This document shows, one piece after another, positions 50,058-58,457 of a stretch of DNA of 64,000 nucleotides. Position 1 is the first letter of the stretch; each line of letters starts with the position of its first letter. The notes under the pieces are model-generated. The model searched no databases. It was given only the letters and a program-made list of their open reading frames with translations, and had not been told where the DNA came from. Source of the DNA: Streptomyces regalis (GTDB lineage Bacteria > Actinomycetota > Actinomycetes > Streptomycetales > Streptomycetaceae). The translations under genes were made by a program, and so were the position numbers. Location of the stretch: positions 1-64,000 of the forward strand of contig NZ_LLZG01000220.1 of assembly GCF_001509475.1 (NCBI RefSeq), given 5' to 3'.

Positions 50058-50462
50058 TCATACATCGAGCTCAGCCCAGACCGTCTTGCGCGGGTACGGC
50101 CCCGGCGCCGCGTCCCACCGGTCGGCGAGCGCGTCCACGAGCAGCAGACCCCGGCCGGACGGAACGAGGCAGGGCAGACGGTCGGCACGGGTGTCCGTGA
50201 CCTCGATGCGGAGGGTGTCGGCGACGACGTAGAGGGTCAGGCGGAAGTCGCGTCCCGCTACGCGGCCGTGGGTGGCGGCGTTGTTGGCCAGTTCGGCGAC
50301 GATGTGCTCCGCCGGGTCCAACGCGGTCCCCCAGCTGCGGAGTTGCTCCCTGGCGAGGAGCCGGGCGAGGCGGGCGCCGCGGGGCGTGGGGGACAGCAGG
50401 ACGCTGAAGTTGCGGATGGGGTGGGTGAGTTCGTTTTCAGGGGCAGACATCTCGCGGTTCAT
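50058..50462 (-). CDS. RsbW-like ATP-binding protein (HATPase_c_2)
   Basis: A 134-aa GHKL-fold protein of the anti-sigma/serine-kinase type. The N-box is 'HIVAELANNAATHGRVAG' and the G1-box region is 'RIEVTDTRADRLPCLVPSG' with 'RGLLLVDALADRW'. Many such proteins accompany DUF5753 HTH and DUF397 genes in Streptomyces (whiJ-like loci), as here, where they are divergent. The start is either ATG 50462 or ATG 50450; neither has a clear ribosome-binding site. Confidence 0.87.
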   Translation of the reverse strand: MNREMSAPENELTHPIRNFSVLLSPTPRGARLARLLAREQLRSWGTALDPAEHIVAELANNAATHGRVAGRDFRLTLYVVADTLRIEVTDTRADRLPCLVPSGRGLLLVDALADRWDAAPGPYPRKTVWAELDV

Positions 50463-50596
50463 GTCACTCAGGGTGGCGTGATCGGTTTCCCTGGGTGAGT
50501 GATCGCAGCCGTGCGTAGCGGGACTGTCCCAGCTTTGTCTCGTGCTGTCTCGGCTGTCTCAGGGGTTGTACGGGTACGAGTGCGCGTCGGAGGTGG

Positions 50597-51448
50597 GTGA
50601 CTGTGAACGACCAGGTGGACGAGGCCGGTTGGGGTGTCGAGCCGGGGGACGAGATCGAGCCGGTGGTGCAGGCGGTGGGGCACCTGCTCAAGGTCTGCCG
50701 GGAGGCTGCGGGGATGCGGGCGGCCGAGTTCGGTGAGGTCATGGGCTACGGCGAGGACATGATCCGCAAGATGGAGCGGGGGCAGCGGATTCCCCGTCCG
50801 GAGTTCCTGGACAGGGCCGACGATGTCCTGAGGGCACAGGGGCATCTCAAGGCGTTCAAGCGGGAGATGGAGCAGGCTCGGTATCCGAAGAAGGTACGGA
50901 GGCTGAAGGAGATGGAGGAGCGAGCGGTCGAGCTGCTGCTCTACAGCAACCACAACATCCACGGCTTGTTGCAGACGCCGGAGTACGCCCAGGCGCTGTT
51001 CGAGATGATGCAACCGCCGTACTCGCAGGACGAAGTGGAGCGGGGGCTTGCCGGGCGCATGGCACGCAAGTCGATCTTCAACCGAGAGTCCGCCCCGACG
51101 CTCAGTTTTGTCCAGGAACAGGTGACGCTCGAACGCCCTCTCGGTGGGAAAATGGTGCTGCGCCGACAACTCGAACACCTGCTGTAGGTCTCACAGTTGC
51201 GGAACGTCACGCTTCAGGTCATGCCGACTGACCGGGAGGAAAACGCCGGAGAGCAGGGTCGGATCCAGTTGCTGAAGTTCGCCGACGTCACGGCGATCGG
51301 ACGTTCCGATGGCGCGTTCAACGGGCGCCCGGTATCGAACCCCAGGGAACTTCGGATCCTTGAGCTGCGCTATGGCATGATCCGGGCGCAGGCTCTCACG
51401 CCGAGGGAGTCGCAGGCCTTCATCGAGCAAGTGCTGGGGAGACTATGA
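50597..51448 (+). pseudogene. WhiJ-like XRE HTH / DUF5753 regulator broken by one in-frame stop
   Basis: An XRE-type HTH ('KVCREAAGMRAAEFGEVMGY', 'EDMIRKMERGQRIPRPEFLD') is followed by a DUF5753 domain ('ELLLYSNHNIHGLLQTPEYA'). At 51185-51187 the frame meets TAG. The same frame then continues with 'VSQLRNVTLQVMPTDREENA' and 'LRILELRYGMIRAQAL' to a normal end at 51448. The full length would be 283 aa, the family norm, and family members have Glu where the TAG lies, so one G-to-T change explains it. A TTG-initiated 83-aa remnant could be made. The upstream part alone is 196 aa. The start may be GTG 50597 or 50603. Confidence 0.87.
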
Positions 51449-51633
51449 GCACCTCTGAACTCCACTGGTTCAAGAGCAGCTACAGCGACAGCAGCGACAT
51501 CAACGACTGCGTCGAGGTCGCCACCACCCCCGCCACCATCCACATCCGCGACTCCAAGACCCCCGAGGCCCCCCACCTCACCGTCGCCCCGGGCACCTGG
51601 AATTCATTCGTGGGGCACGTATCCGCCAGCTAG
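51445..51633 (+). CDS. DUF397 protein
   Basis: A 62-aa protein with the family core 'HWFKSSYSDSSDINDCVEVA' and 'IHIRDSKTPEAPHLTVAPGT'. DUF397 partners of WhiJ-like regulators appear to modulate them. ATG at 51445 overlaps the stop of the regulator gene (ATGA). The nonsense codon upstream may weaken its translation by breaking coupling. Confidence 0.92.
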   Translation: MSTSELHWFKSSYSDSSDINDCVEVATTPATIHIRDSKTPEAPHLTVAPGTWNSFVGHVSAS

Positions 51634-51643
51634 CCTGCGGAGC

Positions 51644-52129
51644 ATGAACCGTTTCGACGAGGCCCTTCGCGAACTCGGCCTGACCGACCTCCACTCCCGG
51701 ATCCGCCGCTTCCCGGACGCGACCCGTACCGCCGCCGAGGCCGCCGCAGCCATCGGGTGTGAGCTCAGTCAGATCTGCAAGTCGCTGATCTTCGCCGCCG
51801 ACGGGGTGCCGGTGCTGGTCCTGATGGACGGGGCCTCGCGGGTCGACGTGGAGCTCGTCCGGAAGGAACTCGGCGCCGAGAAGGTCACGCGGGCCAAGGC
51901 CGACGTCGTACGGGAGACCACCGGCTACGCCATCGGGGGCGTACCGCCCTTCGGGCACCGTACGAAGACGCGGGTGCTCGCCGACCGTTCGCTGCTCGAC
52001 CACGACGTCGTGTGGGCCGCCGCCGGGAACCCGCACGCGGTCTTCCCCATGGCACCCAAGGACCTCATCGCCCACGCCGGCGCCACCCTGGTGGACGTGC
52101 GCGAGCAGACGCAGACGCAGACTTCGTGA
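51644..52129 (+). CDS. YbaK/ProX-type aminoacyl-tRNA deacylase
   Basis: A 161-aa editing-domain protein that hydrolyses mischarged tRNA (Cys- or Ala-tRNA(Pro) types). It has 'TAAEAAAAIGCELSQICKSL' with the conserved Lys, 'VRKELGAEKVTRAKADVVRE' and 'TTGYAIGGVPPFGH', the GxxPxG active loop of the family. It is 10 nt after DUF397, and its stop overlaps the transporter start (GTGA). Confidence 0.93.
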   Translation: MNRFDEALRELGLTDLHSRIRRFPDATRTAAEAAAAIGCELSQICKSLIFAADGVPVLVLMDGASRVDVELVRKELGAEKVTRAKADVVRETTGYAIGGVPPFGHRTKTRVLADRSLLDHDVVWAAAGNPHAVFPMAPKDLIAHAGATLVDVREQTQTQTS

Positions 52130-52971
52130 CCCCGCTGGTCACCGCCGCCGTCCTGCTGGCGGCCGTCACGCACGCCGGCTGGAACGCCATCGCCCACCGG
52201 ATCACCGACAAGCTGGCCGGGTTCACGCTCATCAATGGCGGCGGGGTGCTGATCGGGCTGGCGCTCATGCCCTTCGGCAAGTTCCCGGCGGCGGGGGCCT
52301 GGCCGTATCTTTTCGCCTCCGCCCTCGTCCACATCGTCTACTTCGCGCTGCTCATGAAGTCCTTCCGGCTCGGCGACTTCGGGCAGGCCTACCCCATCGC
52401 ACGCGGCACCGCGCCGCTCGTCGTCGCCGTACTAGCCGCCCTCGTCGCGCACGAGGTGCCGGACGGGTGGGCGGCCGCCGGGATCGCCTGTTCCTGCGCG
52501 GGACTCGCCGGCGTCGCCCTGTGGGGGCTGCGCGGGCGCCGGCCCGACTGGGCGGCGATCGGGGCGGCGTTGGCGACCGGGCTGAGCATCGCGGCGTACA
52601 CCGTCCTCGACGGGCTCGGCGTACGGGCCTCCGGCTCGTCCATCGGCTATATCGCCTGGCTGATGGCGGTCGAGGGCCTCGCCATCCCGGCGTACGCCGT
52701 CTGGCGCCGGCGCGGGGAGACGGTCGCCGTGCTGCGGCCGTTCGCGGGGCTGGGGCTGCTGGGCGCCGCGCTGTCCGTCGCAGCGTACGCGCTGGTCCTG
52801 TGGGCGCAGACGAAGGCGGAGCTGGCGCCGATCGCGGCCCTGCGGGAGTCCTCGATCATCGTGGGGGCGGCCATCGGGGCCGTGTTCTTCAAGGAGCGGT
52901 TCGGGGCCGCTCGGATCGCGGGGGCCGCGTTGCTGGTGGTGGGCATCGGGATGATGCTGCACGCGAGTTAG
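52126..52971 (+). CDS. EamA-family (DMT) transporter
   Basis: A 281-aa, 10-TM metabolite transporter. 'VLLAAVTHAGWNAIAHRITD' and 'KSFRLGDFGQAYPIARGTAP' mark the first EamA half, and 'LAPIAALRESSIIVGAAIGA' with 'VFFKERFGAARIAGAALLV' the second. GTG at 52126 overlaps the YbaK stop. A 13-bp hairpin follows. The substrate is unknown. Confidence 0.92.
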   Translation: MTPLVTAAVLLAAVTHAGWNAIAHRITDKLAGFTLINGGGVLIGLALMPFGKFPAAGAWPYLFASALVHIVYFALLMKSFRLGDFGQAYPIARGTAPLVVAVLAALVAHEVPDGWAAAGIACSCAGLAGVALWGLRGRRPDWAAIGAALATGLSIAAYTVLDGLGVRASGSSIGYIAWLMAVEGLAIPAYAVWRRRGETVAVLRPFAGLGLLGAALSVAAYALVLWAQTKAELAPIAALRESSIIVGAAIGAVFFKERFGAARIAGAALLVVGIGMMLHAS

Positions 52972-52995
52972 CCGCCGGGCGGTTCTCGGACCAGG

Positions 52996-53026
52996 ACAGG
53001 CGGTCAGCCGTTCGCTGACCGCCTGT
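52996..53026. terminator. Bidirectional terminator
   Basis: A perfect 13-bp stem (ACAGGCGGTCAGC and complement) with a 5-nt loop lies between the convergent EamA and small secreted-protein genes. Confidence 0.8.
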
Positions 53027-53052
53027 GACCCTGTTACGGCAGAAGGGCTCGC

Positions 53053-53334
53053 CTAGAAGGCGCTGTTGCTGCAGCCCATCTTCGAGCCGAGGCTGGTGGC
53101 CTGGCTGCCCTCGTTGCCCTCGCCGTTGAGCGCGCCGCCCAGCGCGCCGTTGAGCACCCCGACCACACCGAGGATGTCGATGTTCAGGTCGTGGGACTTG
53201 CACGAGGTGCTCTGCTGGATTTTGAAGTCGTTGCCGCCGCGGCCCCGGCCGTCGGCGTGGGCGGTACCGGTGGCCAGGACGCCGACGCTGCTGAGAGCGG
53301 CGACCAGGACGGCGGCCTTGCGAAGCTTGTGCAT
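53053..53334 (-). CDS. Small secreted protein, function unknown
   Basis: A 93-aa precursor. The signal peptide 'MHKLRKAAVLVAALSSVGVL' ends with 'ATGTAHA' (cleavage near residue 27). The mature part has a Gly/Arg start and a central hydrophobic 'LNIDILGVVGVLNGALGGAL'. Two Cys ('TSCKSH', 'MGCSNSAF') probably form one disulfide. The layout recalls chaplin-like or other surface proteins but lacks a chaplin signature. The upstream region (53335-53490) is AT-rich with an AAGGAG-CTA-CTCCTT hairpin at 53390-53404. Confidence 0.75.
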   Translation of the reverse strand: MHKLRKAAVLVAALSSVGVLATGTAHADGRGRGGNDFKIQQSTSCKSHDLNIDILGVVGVLNGALGGALNGEGNEGSQATSLGSKMGCSNSAF

Positions 53335-53490
53335 GTCATCTCCGGTGGAGTGAGGTGGATGCGCTACGTGAGGATTGACTCCCTGTCAAAAGGAGCTACT
53401 CCTTACGATTAAGGGAGATTAAGTAAGAAAGGCCCCAAATCATCCCCTGGCACGCCGAGTTTCGCGATCTTGCACTAGAAGTGCTGTGCG

Positions 53491-54207
53491 CTAGGTGAGT
53501 GACGGCTTGCCCACCCGGAACGCGAACTGGCCGCAGTACGTCAGCTTGCGCAGGTTCACCAGGGCCGTCCTGCGGTGGCCGTTCTCCGCCGCCCACCGGT
53601 CGATCTCGGTGTTGAGCGGGGACTGTTCGTCCCAGTAACGGCTGTACTCCGGCGGCCGGCCGAGGTAGCTGCGCATGATCAGCGCCACTCCGTCGAGCGA
53701 GGGCCGGATCTCCTCCAGCGCCAGCCCCGCCTCCTCGACCAGGACCCGGAAGCCGTACGGCGTGTAGTTCCACAGGCTGAAGGAGTGGTACGGCTCGAAT
53801 TGGGATGTTGATCCGATGAAATGCCCACCCGGCTCCAGCACTCGGGCGATCTCCGCCAGCAGTTCGCGCGGGCGGGCGACGTGTTCGAAGACCTGGTGGG
53901 AGTAGATCAGCGGCAGCGAATGCGAGCCGAGGGGGAGGTGGACGCCGTCGTAGTGCACCACCGGGTCACCGCCGGGGGTGCGCTGGCCGGCCTCCGGTGA
54001 GTCCCGGATGTCGACCCCGACCCACCGCACCTGCGGGGCGTGCTTACGGAAGAGCGCGGCCGACGTGCCGCGGCCGCACCCCAGATCGACGACCAGGCCG
54101 GGTGCGCCGGGTGCGCCCATCACCTCGTCGACGTAGTAGCGCGAGGTGACCTGACGGGCGTGGTCGTCGGGGATGCAGTCCCGCATGAGGTCCCAGAGGG
54201 TCGCCAT
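53491..54207 (-). CDS. Class I SAM-dependent methyltransferase
   Basis: A 238-aa enzyme. Motif I is 'LVVDLGCGRGTSAALFRKHA', then 'VRWVGVDIRDSPEAG', and the post-motif region is 'LPLIYSHQVFEHVARPRELL' with 'AEIARVLEPGGHFIGSTSQF', the Methyltransf_11 pattern. The substrate is unknown. ATG at 54207. It ends with a gap before the metallophosphoesterase gene, which lies upstream on the same strand. Confidence 0.9.
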   Translation of the reverse strand: MATLWDLMRDCIPDDHARQVTSRYYVDEVMGAPGAPGLVVDLGCGRGTSAALFRKHAPQVRWVGVDIRDSPEAGQRTPGGDPVVHYDGVHLPLGSHSLPLIYSHQVFEHVARPRELLAEIARVLEPGGHFIGSTSQFEPYHSFSLWNYTPYGFRVLVEEAGLALEEIRPSLDGVALIMRSYLGRPPEYSRYWDEQSPLNTEIDRWAAENGHRRTALVNLRKLTYCGQFAFRVGKPSLT

Positions 54208-54232
54208 GCTTCGATGCTACGGACACTCGCTG

Positions 54233-55729
54233 TTACGTGCGATTCACGCCCCGTGAAGCCGTGACTCCCGACAGATCGTGCGAGGTCACGCTGTTGCGGT
54301 CGGTGACCGAGCGGCCGAGGGCGTGGTGCGGCCACAGCCCCGCGGCGACTCGTCGGCTGCGCTCGCTCCACTGCCGGGCCGCCGGGTCGCCGGCCTTGTA
54401 GTGGTTGAGGGCGTAGCCGCCGGAGTGGATGCGCAGCAGGGTGAAACCGCCGGGGTACTCCTTGGCGGCGGCGACCTCCTGCTGGGTGACGTGCGGGGCC
54501 CGCGTCAGCACGGTGCGCTTGTTGCGGTGCGTGTGGCCCGCGTGGTGCAGGAAGACGCCGGGCGCGGACGCGTAGGCGTCGAGGATGCTGCGGGCCTGGC
54601 GGCGGTCCAGGCATTGGCCGCGGGTCACCGGGAAGACGGAGTCCCGCACGGTCAGCGGATGGTGCCCGAACACCAGCGTCGGCTGGTCCGGCGCATCCCT
54701 CAACCGCGCCCGGAACCATGCCAGTTGATCGGGCCCGAGCCCGCCCGCGTCGGCGCCGTTGCCGGTCTTGACGTAGGTGTCGAGGCCGATGATGCGCAGC
54801 CCGCCGAGATCACGGGCGAAGTAGCCGGGCCCGTCGCCGCCCGGGAAGGAGTTGTGGAAGGCGTCGTCCCCTGCGCCGTCGTTCCGGAAGCGGTCGTGGT
54901 TGCCGCGTACGACGAAGTAGTCCCGCCCGTGCGTGCCGAAGCCGTCCAGGATCCGCCGGGCCTCACGGAGGTCGTGAGCGGCTCCGCCGGCCGAGATGTC
55001 GCCCCCGGCCAGCAGCAGGTCCGCCCCGCGCCGCCGCGCCTCCTCGACCAGGGCGCGGCTCATGATCTCCGGATACGGCGCCCGCCCCGGCTGCTGGACC
55101 ACCCCGCGCAGCAGGGGCAGGCCGCCGACCAGGCCCGCGGTGGTCTCGCCGAGGTGCAGGTCGTTGCAGAGCGCGACCGACAGCAGGAGCCGGCCGGGCG
55201 GGGGCTGCGGGGTGGTGAAGGAGTACGGCCCGCCACCCGGACCGAACCCGAACGTCGACGTGCCCACCGCGTTGCCGCGCACCAGGTGCAGCGGGGTGGG
55301 TGTGGCGGCCACGCCCCGTGAGCGGGCCTGGTAGTAGTACGTCTGCCCCGGCTCCAGGTCCGTGAGTTCGACCTGGTGATGGGCGGTCGGCCGGCCCTCG
55401 GACGAGGTGCGGTTGAGCCGGGAGGGGTGGGTGCCGTAGACGACCTCGCCCTCGGTGATCGCGGGGAGGGGGTGGCCCAGGCCGTCGTCGGTGCCGGGGA
55501 TGCCGGTGTACCAGGTGATGACGGCGGTGTCCTCGGTGAGGGTGACCAGTTCCAGATTGACGGCCGTCAGGTCATCGGGGTGGTGGGAGCGCGCCCGCTG
55601 CATGGCGGCCGAGGCCGTGCGCAGCAGGGCAGGGGCGAGGCGCGCGCCGGAGCGCAGCACCTCGCAGGGGCCGGGGAAGGCCGACAGTGCTGCGAGAGCG
55701 GGGAGGTGGGCGGAGAAGCAGCAGCGCAT
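54233..55729 (-). CDS. Metallophosphoesterase with fibronectin-like N-terminal domain
   Basis: A protein of about 498 aa. The N-terminal part has a purple-acid-phosphatase-like FN3 region ('LVTLTEDTAVITWYTGIPGT', 'VELTDLEPGQTYYYQARSRG'). The calcineurin-like domain follows, with metal motifs 'CNDLHLGE', 'LLAGGDISAGG', 'FVVRGNHDRF', 'LVFGHHPLTV' and 'HHAGHTHRNKR'. The signal peptide is not clear. ATG at 55729 ('MRCCFSAHLPALAAL') has CGAGGA upstream; a longer upstream extension is low-complexity and unlikely to be translated. Confidence 0.87.
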   Translation of the reverse strand: MRCCFSAHLPALAALSAFPGPCEVLRSGARLAPALLRTASAAMQRARSHHPDDLTAVNLELVTLTEDTAVITWYTGIPGTDDGLGHPLPAITEGEVVYGTHPSRLNRTSSEGRPTAHHQVELTDLEPGQTYYYQARSRGVAATPTPLHLVRGNAVGTSTFGFGPGGGPYSFTTPQPPPGRLLLSVALCNDLHLGETTAGLVGGLPLLRGVVQQPGRAPYPEIMSRALVEEARRRGADLLLAGGDISAGGAAHDLREARRILDGFGTHGRDYFVVRGNHDRFRNDGAGDDAFHNSFPGGDGPGYFARDLGGLRIIGLDTYVKTGNGADAGGLGPDQLAWFRARLRDAPDQPTLVFGHHPLTVRDSVFPVTRGQCLDRRQARSILDAYASAPGVFLHHAGHTHRNKRTVLTRAPHVTQQEVAAAKEYPGGFTLLRIHSGGYALNHYKAGDPAARQWSERSRRVAAGLWPHHALGRSVTDRNSVTSHDLSGVTASRGVNRT

Positions 55730-55964
55730 GTCCTCGATGTGGCCCGGAGCGGTTAACGGGGGAGGTGGCGTTGGCGGCTGGGCCAGGTCCGGCGCGCGAC
55801 ATCTCCGTGGAACGGGACATCTCCATGGAAGCAGGGCGGAGCCGGTCACCGAAGGGAGTGTGCCGAGTCTCACTGATCCCGAGCGATCCCGAGTGATCCC
55901 GAGTTGCCGTCTTTGCTCCCGCACTACGATCGGGCGTGCGAGAACTTCACCGAGGGGGCGGGGC

Positions 55965-56412
55965 GTGACTGCGCTGAGTGAGGGGTCGGACGCGGGAGTC
56001 GGCGACAGGGCGCCGCTGGACGCGGACCGGATCAAGCATCTGGAGTTCATCCAGGCGACGATCACGCGCTTGGGCACCAACTCGTTTCTCGTCAAGGGCT
56101 GGGCGCTGACCCTGGCCGCGGGCCTGCTGGCTCTCCGCCAGCCGCCTCAGCTGGCAGCTCGCGGCCGTCGGCGTGGTGCCGCTGCTCTGCTTCTGGTACC
56201 TGGACTGCTTCTTCCTGCGCCAGGAGAGGGCCTTTCGACGGCTGTACGACGCGGCGCGGGTCCCCGACAGCACGGTCGAGGTGCTGTCCATGAACGTGGC
56301 GCCGTATCTGGCGCGGATGCCCTGGCCGGAGGTCTGGCTCACGCCGACGTCACTGCTGTTCTACTCGCCGTTGCTGTTGGCCGACCTTGCGCTGGTCGTC
56401 ATCGCCCTGTGA
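55965..56412 (+). pseudogene. Three-TM membrane protein interrupted by a frameshift
   Basis: The first part ('RIKHLEFIQATITRLGTNSF', 'LVKGWALTLAAGLLAL') reads from GTG 55965, with GAGGGGG upstream. The second part ('SWQLAAVGVVPLLCFWYLDC', 'FFLRQERAFRRLYDAARV', then a C-terminal TM) is in the +1 frame. The break falls at about 56133-56138 in GCTCTCCGCC. Restoring one TC dinucleotide there (CTCTCC) joins the frames as '...ALSASRLSWQL...'. The whole would be about 149 aa, the usual look of this small membrane family. It is a pseudogene or a sequencing error. Confidence 0.75.
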
Positions 56413-56414
56413 GC

Positions 56415-56867
56415 TCAGCGCGCCGGACCGGCGAGCGCCGCGGTGAGGCGGGCGCCGAGGGCGTCCGTTGCCGCGTCGTCCTCGTCCCGGAAACCCTCGC
56501 CCTTCGGCGGCCAGATGGGCCCCATCGCATCGCCCGGCCGGCGCGGCACGAGGTGCACATGGGTGTGGAAGACGGACTGCGTGGCCACCGCGCCCGCGGA
56601 GTTGATGATGTTCATGCCGTCGGGTCCGAGGACCGCACGCAGCGCGCGTCCCACCACCATCACGGTGTGGAACAGCCGTTGGGCATCCGCCTCGTCCATC
56701 GCCCACAGGTCCGCCGAATGAGCCCTGGGCACGACCAGCGTGTGCCCGCGCGTCGCGGGCGCCAGCGGGAAGAAGGCGAGGGTGTGCGCGTCCTCGTACA
56801 CCACCCGCGCCCTGCCGGTGCCGGCGACGATCTCGCAGAAGGCGCAAGCCTGTTCACGGGCGTCCAT
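56415..56867 (-). CDS. HIT-family nucleotide hydrolase/transferase
   Basis: A 150-aa protein with an N-terminal 'CAFCEIVAGTGRARVVYEDA' Cys pair and 'HTLVVPRAHSADLWAMDE'. The catalytic triad is 'HTHVHLVPRR'. HIT proteins cleave adenylated substrates such as Ap4A or AMP-lysine. ATG at 56867 has AGGGAAG upstream. It is divergent from the TIR gene with only 31 bp between starts, so the promoters overlap. Confidence 0.92.
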   Translation of the reverse strand: MDAREQACAFCEIVAGTGRARVVYEDAHTLAFFPLAPATRGHTLVVPRAHSADLWAMDEADAQRLFHTVMVVGRALRAVLGPDGMNIINSAGAVATQSVFHTHVHLVPRRPGDAMGPIWPPKGEGFRDEDDAATDALGARLTAALAGPAR

Positions 56868-56898
56868 GGATCTTCCCTGTCGCTCTAGGGTGTGCGGC

Positions 56899-58368
56899 GT
56901 GGGCGGCATCTTCATCAACTACCGCAGAGGCGATCACGAAGACGCCGTGCGGGAACTGTACGACCGGCTCGAACAGCACTTCGGCGAGGACCAGGTCTTC
57001 CGCGACGTCGCATCCATCGTGCCGGGGCAGCGGTACCCGGACACGCTGCGGGAGCGGGTCGCGGACTGCGAGGTGCTGCTCGTGGTCGTGCACCGGGGCT
57101 GGCTCGGGGCGCGGGGGCCGTCCGGCGGCATGCGGCTGGACGACGAGGGGGACTGGGTCCGCCGGGAGATCGACCAGGCACTGCACACCGGCAAGACCGT
57201 CATCCCGCTGCTGCTGGACGGCGCCGCCCCGCCGAGACCTGACCAACTGCCGCTGCCCATCCGCGAACTGGCCCACCGCAACGCCCAGTCCCTGCGCGCG
57301 GCCCGCTTCGAGGACGACCTCGCGGAACTGATCGCCGTACTGGAGACCGACGTCTCCCGGACCTGGCGGCCCGTCCCGCCGCCCCCGCCGGGGTACCGGC
57401 CGGGATGGTGGCTCGGCGTTCTCACCGCGCTGCTGGCCGGCGCGGCGCTGCTCGGGGTCCCCGCGCTGCCGAGGGACGACGACTGGGCGCGCGGGGAGGG
57501 CCTTCCGTGGACCCTGTACGCCACCCTGGGAGGCTGCCTGCTGCTGTGCGCGCCGCTCGTCGCGGTCGCCGTCGGCCGCTTCCTGCTCCGCCGCCCCATC
57601 GACAGCTGGGAACGCGACCTGCACACCGTCAAGCACCGGACGTACGTCCGCCAGACCTGGCCGATGGGCGCGGGGCTCGTGCTCCTCGGGCTGTTCCCGG
57701 CGCTCCAGACGTGGGGCGACAAGGGCAAGTGGGGGTCCCTGGTCCTGCTGCTGGTCATGGGCCTCGCCGTCGCACACACGGCCGCCACCCACATCCGCCT
57801 CACGCGGCGCGACGCGGACCTGTGGGCCCGCTGGCCGCAGGGCCTGCCGGACCGGGTGACCCGGCCCGTGCTGCGCCGGGCGCTCGCGCGGCTGGAGCTC
57901 CGACTGGCCGAGTCGCGGCCGCCGCTCTCCCGCGAGCAGCGGGAGAAGGCCGACTGGGAGCTGAAGGACATGCGCCGGGCGCTCGGGCGGCTGGCGGACG
58001 AAGCGCGGCGCTCCAGGGTGCGGTGGCTGTGCCAGGACCACCCCTGGATCCTCGGCGGCTACTGCGTGGGGCTGGCCCTGGTCACGGCCCTGGCCGTCGC
58101 GTCCGGGCTTGCCTTCGACGCGGCGGGGGAGGGCAGGCCGCGTGTCTACGTCACGCTGGCCGTCGTGGTCCTGGTCGGCGCGGCTCTGGCCCTGTCCACC
58201 ATGGAACTCGCGCTGCGCCACCAGCGCCGGCTGCGCACCGACCTGGTGACCGAGGCCGCCGAGCGGATCGCCCTGCTCGCCGACCGGGTGGCCGCCCTCA
58301 GCGCTCCCGCCCGCACGAGACGCCCCGCCCCGGCGCCACGGCCCGAAGAGTTCGCCGAGCCCGACTAG
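56899..58368 (+). CDS. TIR-domain protein with multi-TM C-terminus
   Basis: A protein of about 489 aa. The TIR domain (1-155) has BB-loop-type 'MGGIFINYRRGDHEDAVREL', 'QVFRDVASIVPGQRYPDTL', 'VLLVVVHRGWLG' and catalytic Glu90 in 'WVRREIDQAL'. A Pro-rich linker leads to four or more TM helices (about 170-190, 205-225, 265-300, 375-395, 407-428). A cytoplasmic helical stretch with many Arg sits between them. Bacterial TIR domains usually hydrolyse NAD+ to signal or to kill. The start is GTG 56899; GTG 56890 is also in frame. Its stop is inside a 17-bp tandem repeat. Confidence 0.87.
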   Translation: MGGIFINYRRGDHEDAVRELYDRLEQHFGEDQVFRDVASIVPGQRYPDTLRERVADCEVLLVVVHRGWLGARGPSGGMRLDDEGDWVRREIDQALHTGKTVIPLLLDGAAPPRPDQLPLPIRELAHRNAQSLRAARFEDDLAELIAVLETDVSRTWRPVPPPPPGYRPGWWLGVLTALLAGAALLGVPALPRDDDWARGEGLPWTLYATLGGCLLLCAPLVAVAVGRFLLRRPIDSWERDLHTVKHRTYVRQTWPMGAGLVLLGLFPALQTWGDKGKWGSLVLLLVMGLAVAHTAATHIRLTRRDADLWARWPQGLPDRVTRPVLRRALARLELRLAESRPPLSREQREKADWELKDMRRALGRLADEARRSRVRWLCQDHPWILGGYCVGLALVTALAVASGLAFDAAGEGRPRVYVTLAVVVLVGAALALSTMELALRHQRRLRTDLVTEAAERIALLADRVAALSAPARTRRPAPAPRPEEFAEPD

Positions 58369-58403
58369 GCGCCGAGCCCGACTGGGCGCCGAGCCCGACT
58401 AGT
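58353..58403 (+). repeat. Three 17-bp tandem repeats over the TIR gene stop
   Basis: Units CGCCGAGCCCGACTAGG-type lie at 58353, 58370 and 58387, with one or two differences. The TAG of the TIR gene is in the first unit, and the third is followed by TCGGCGAGCC, an inverted partial copy. Confidence 0.85.
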
Positions 58404-58457
58404 CGGCGAGCCCTTCCGAGGCGCACCCTGGAAGCAGCACTTCCGGAGGTGATCGTC

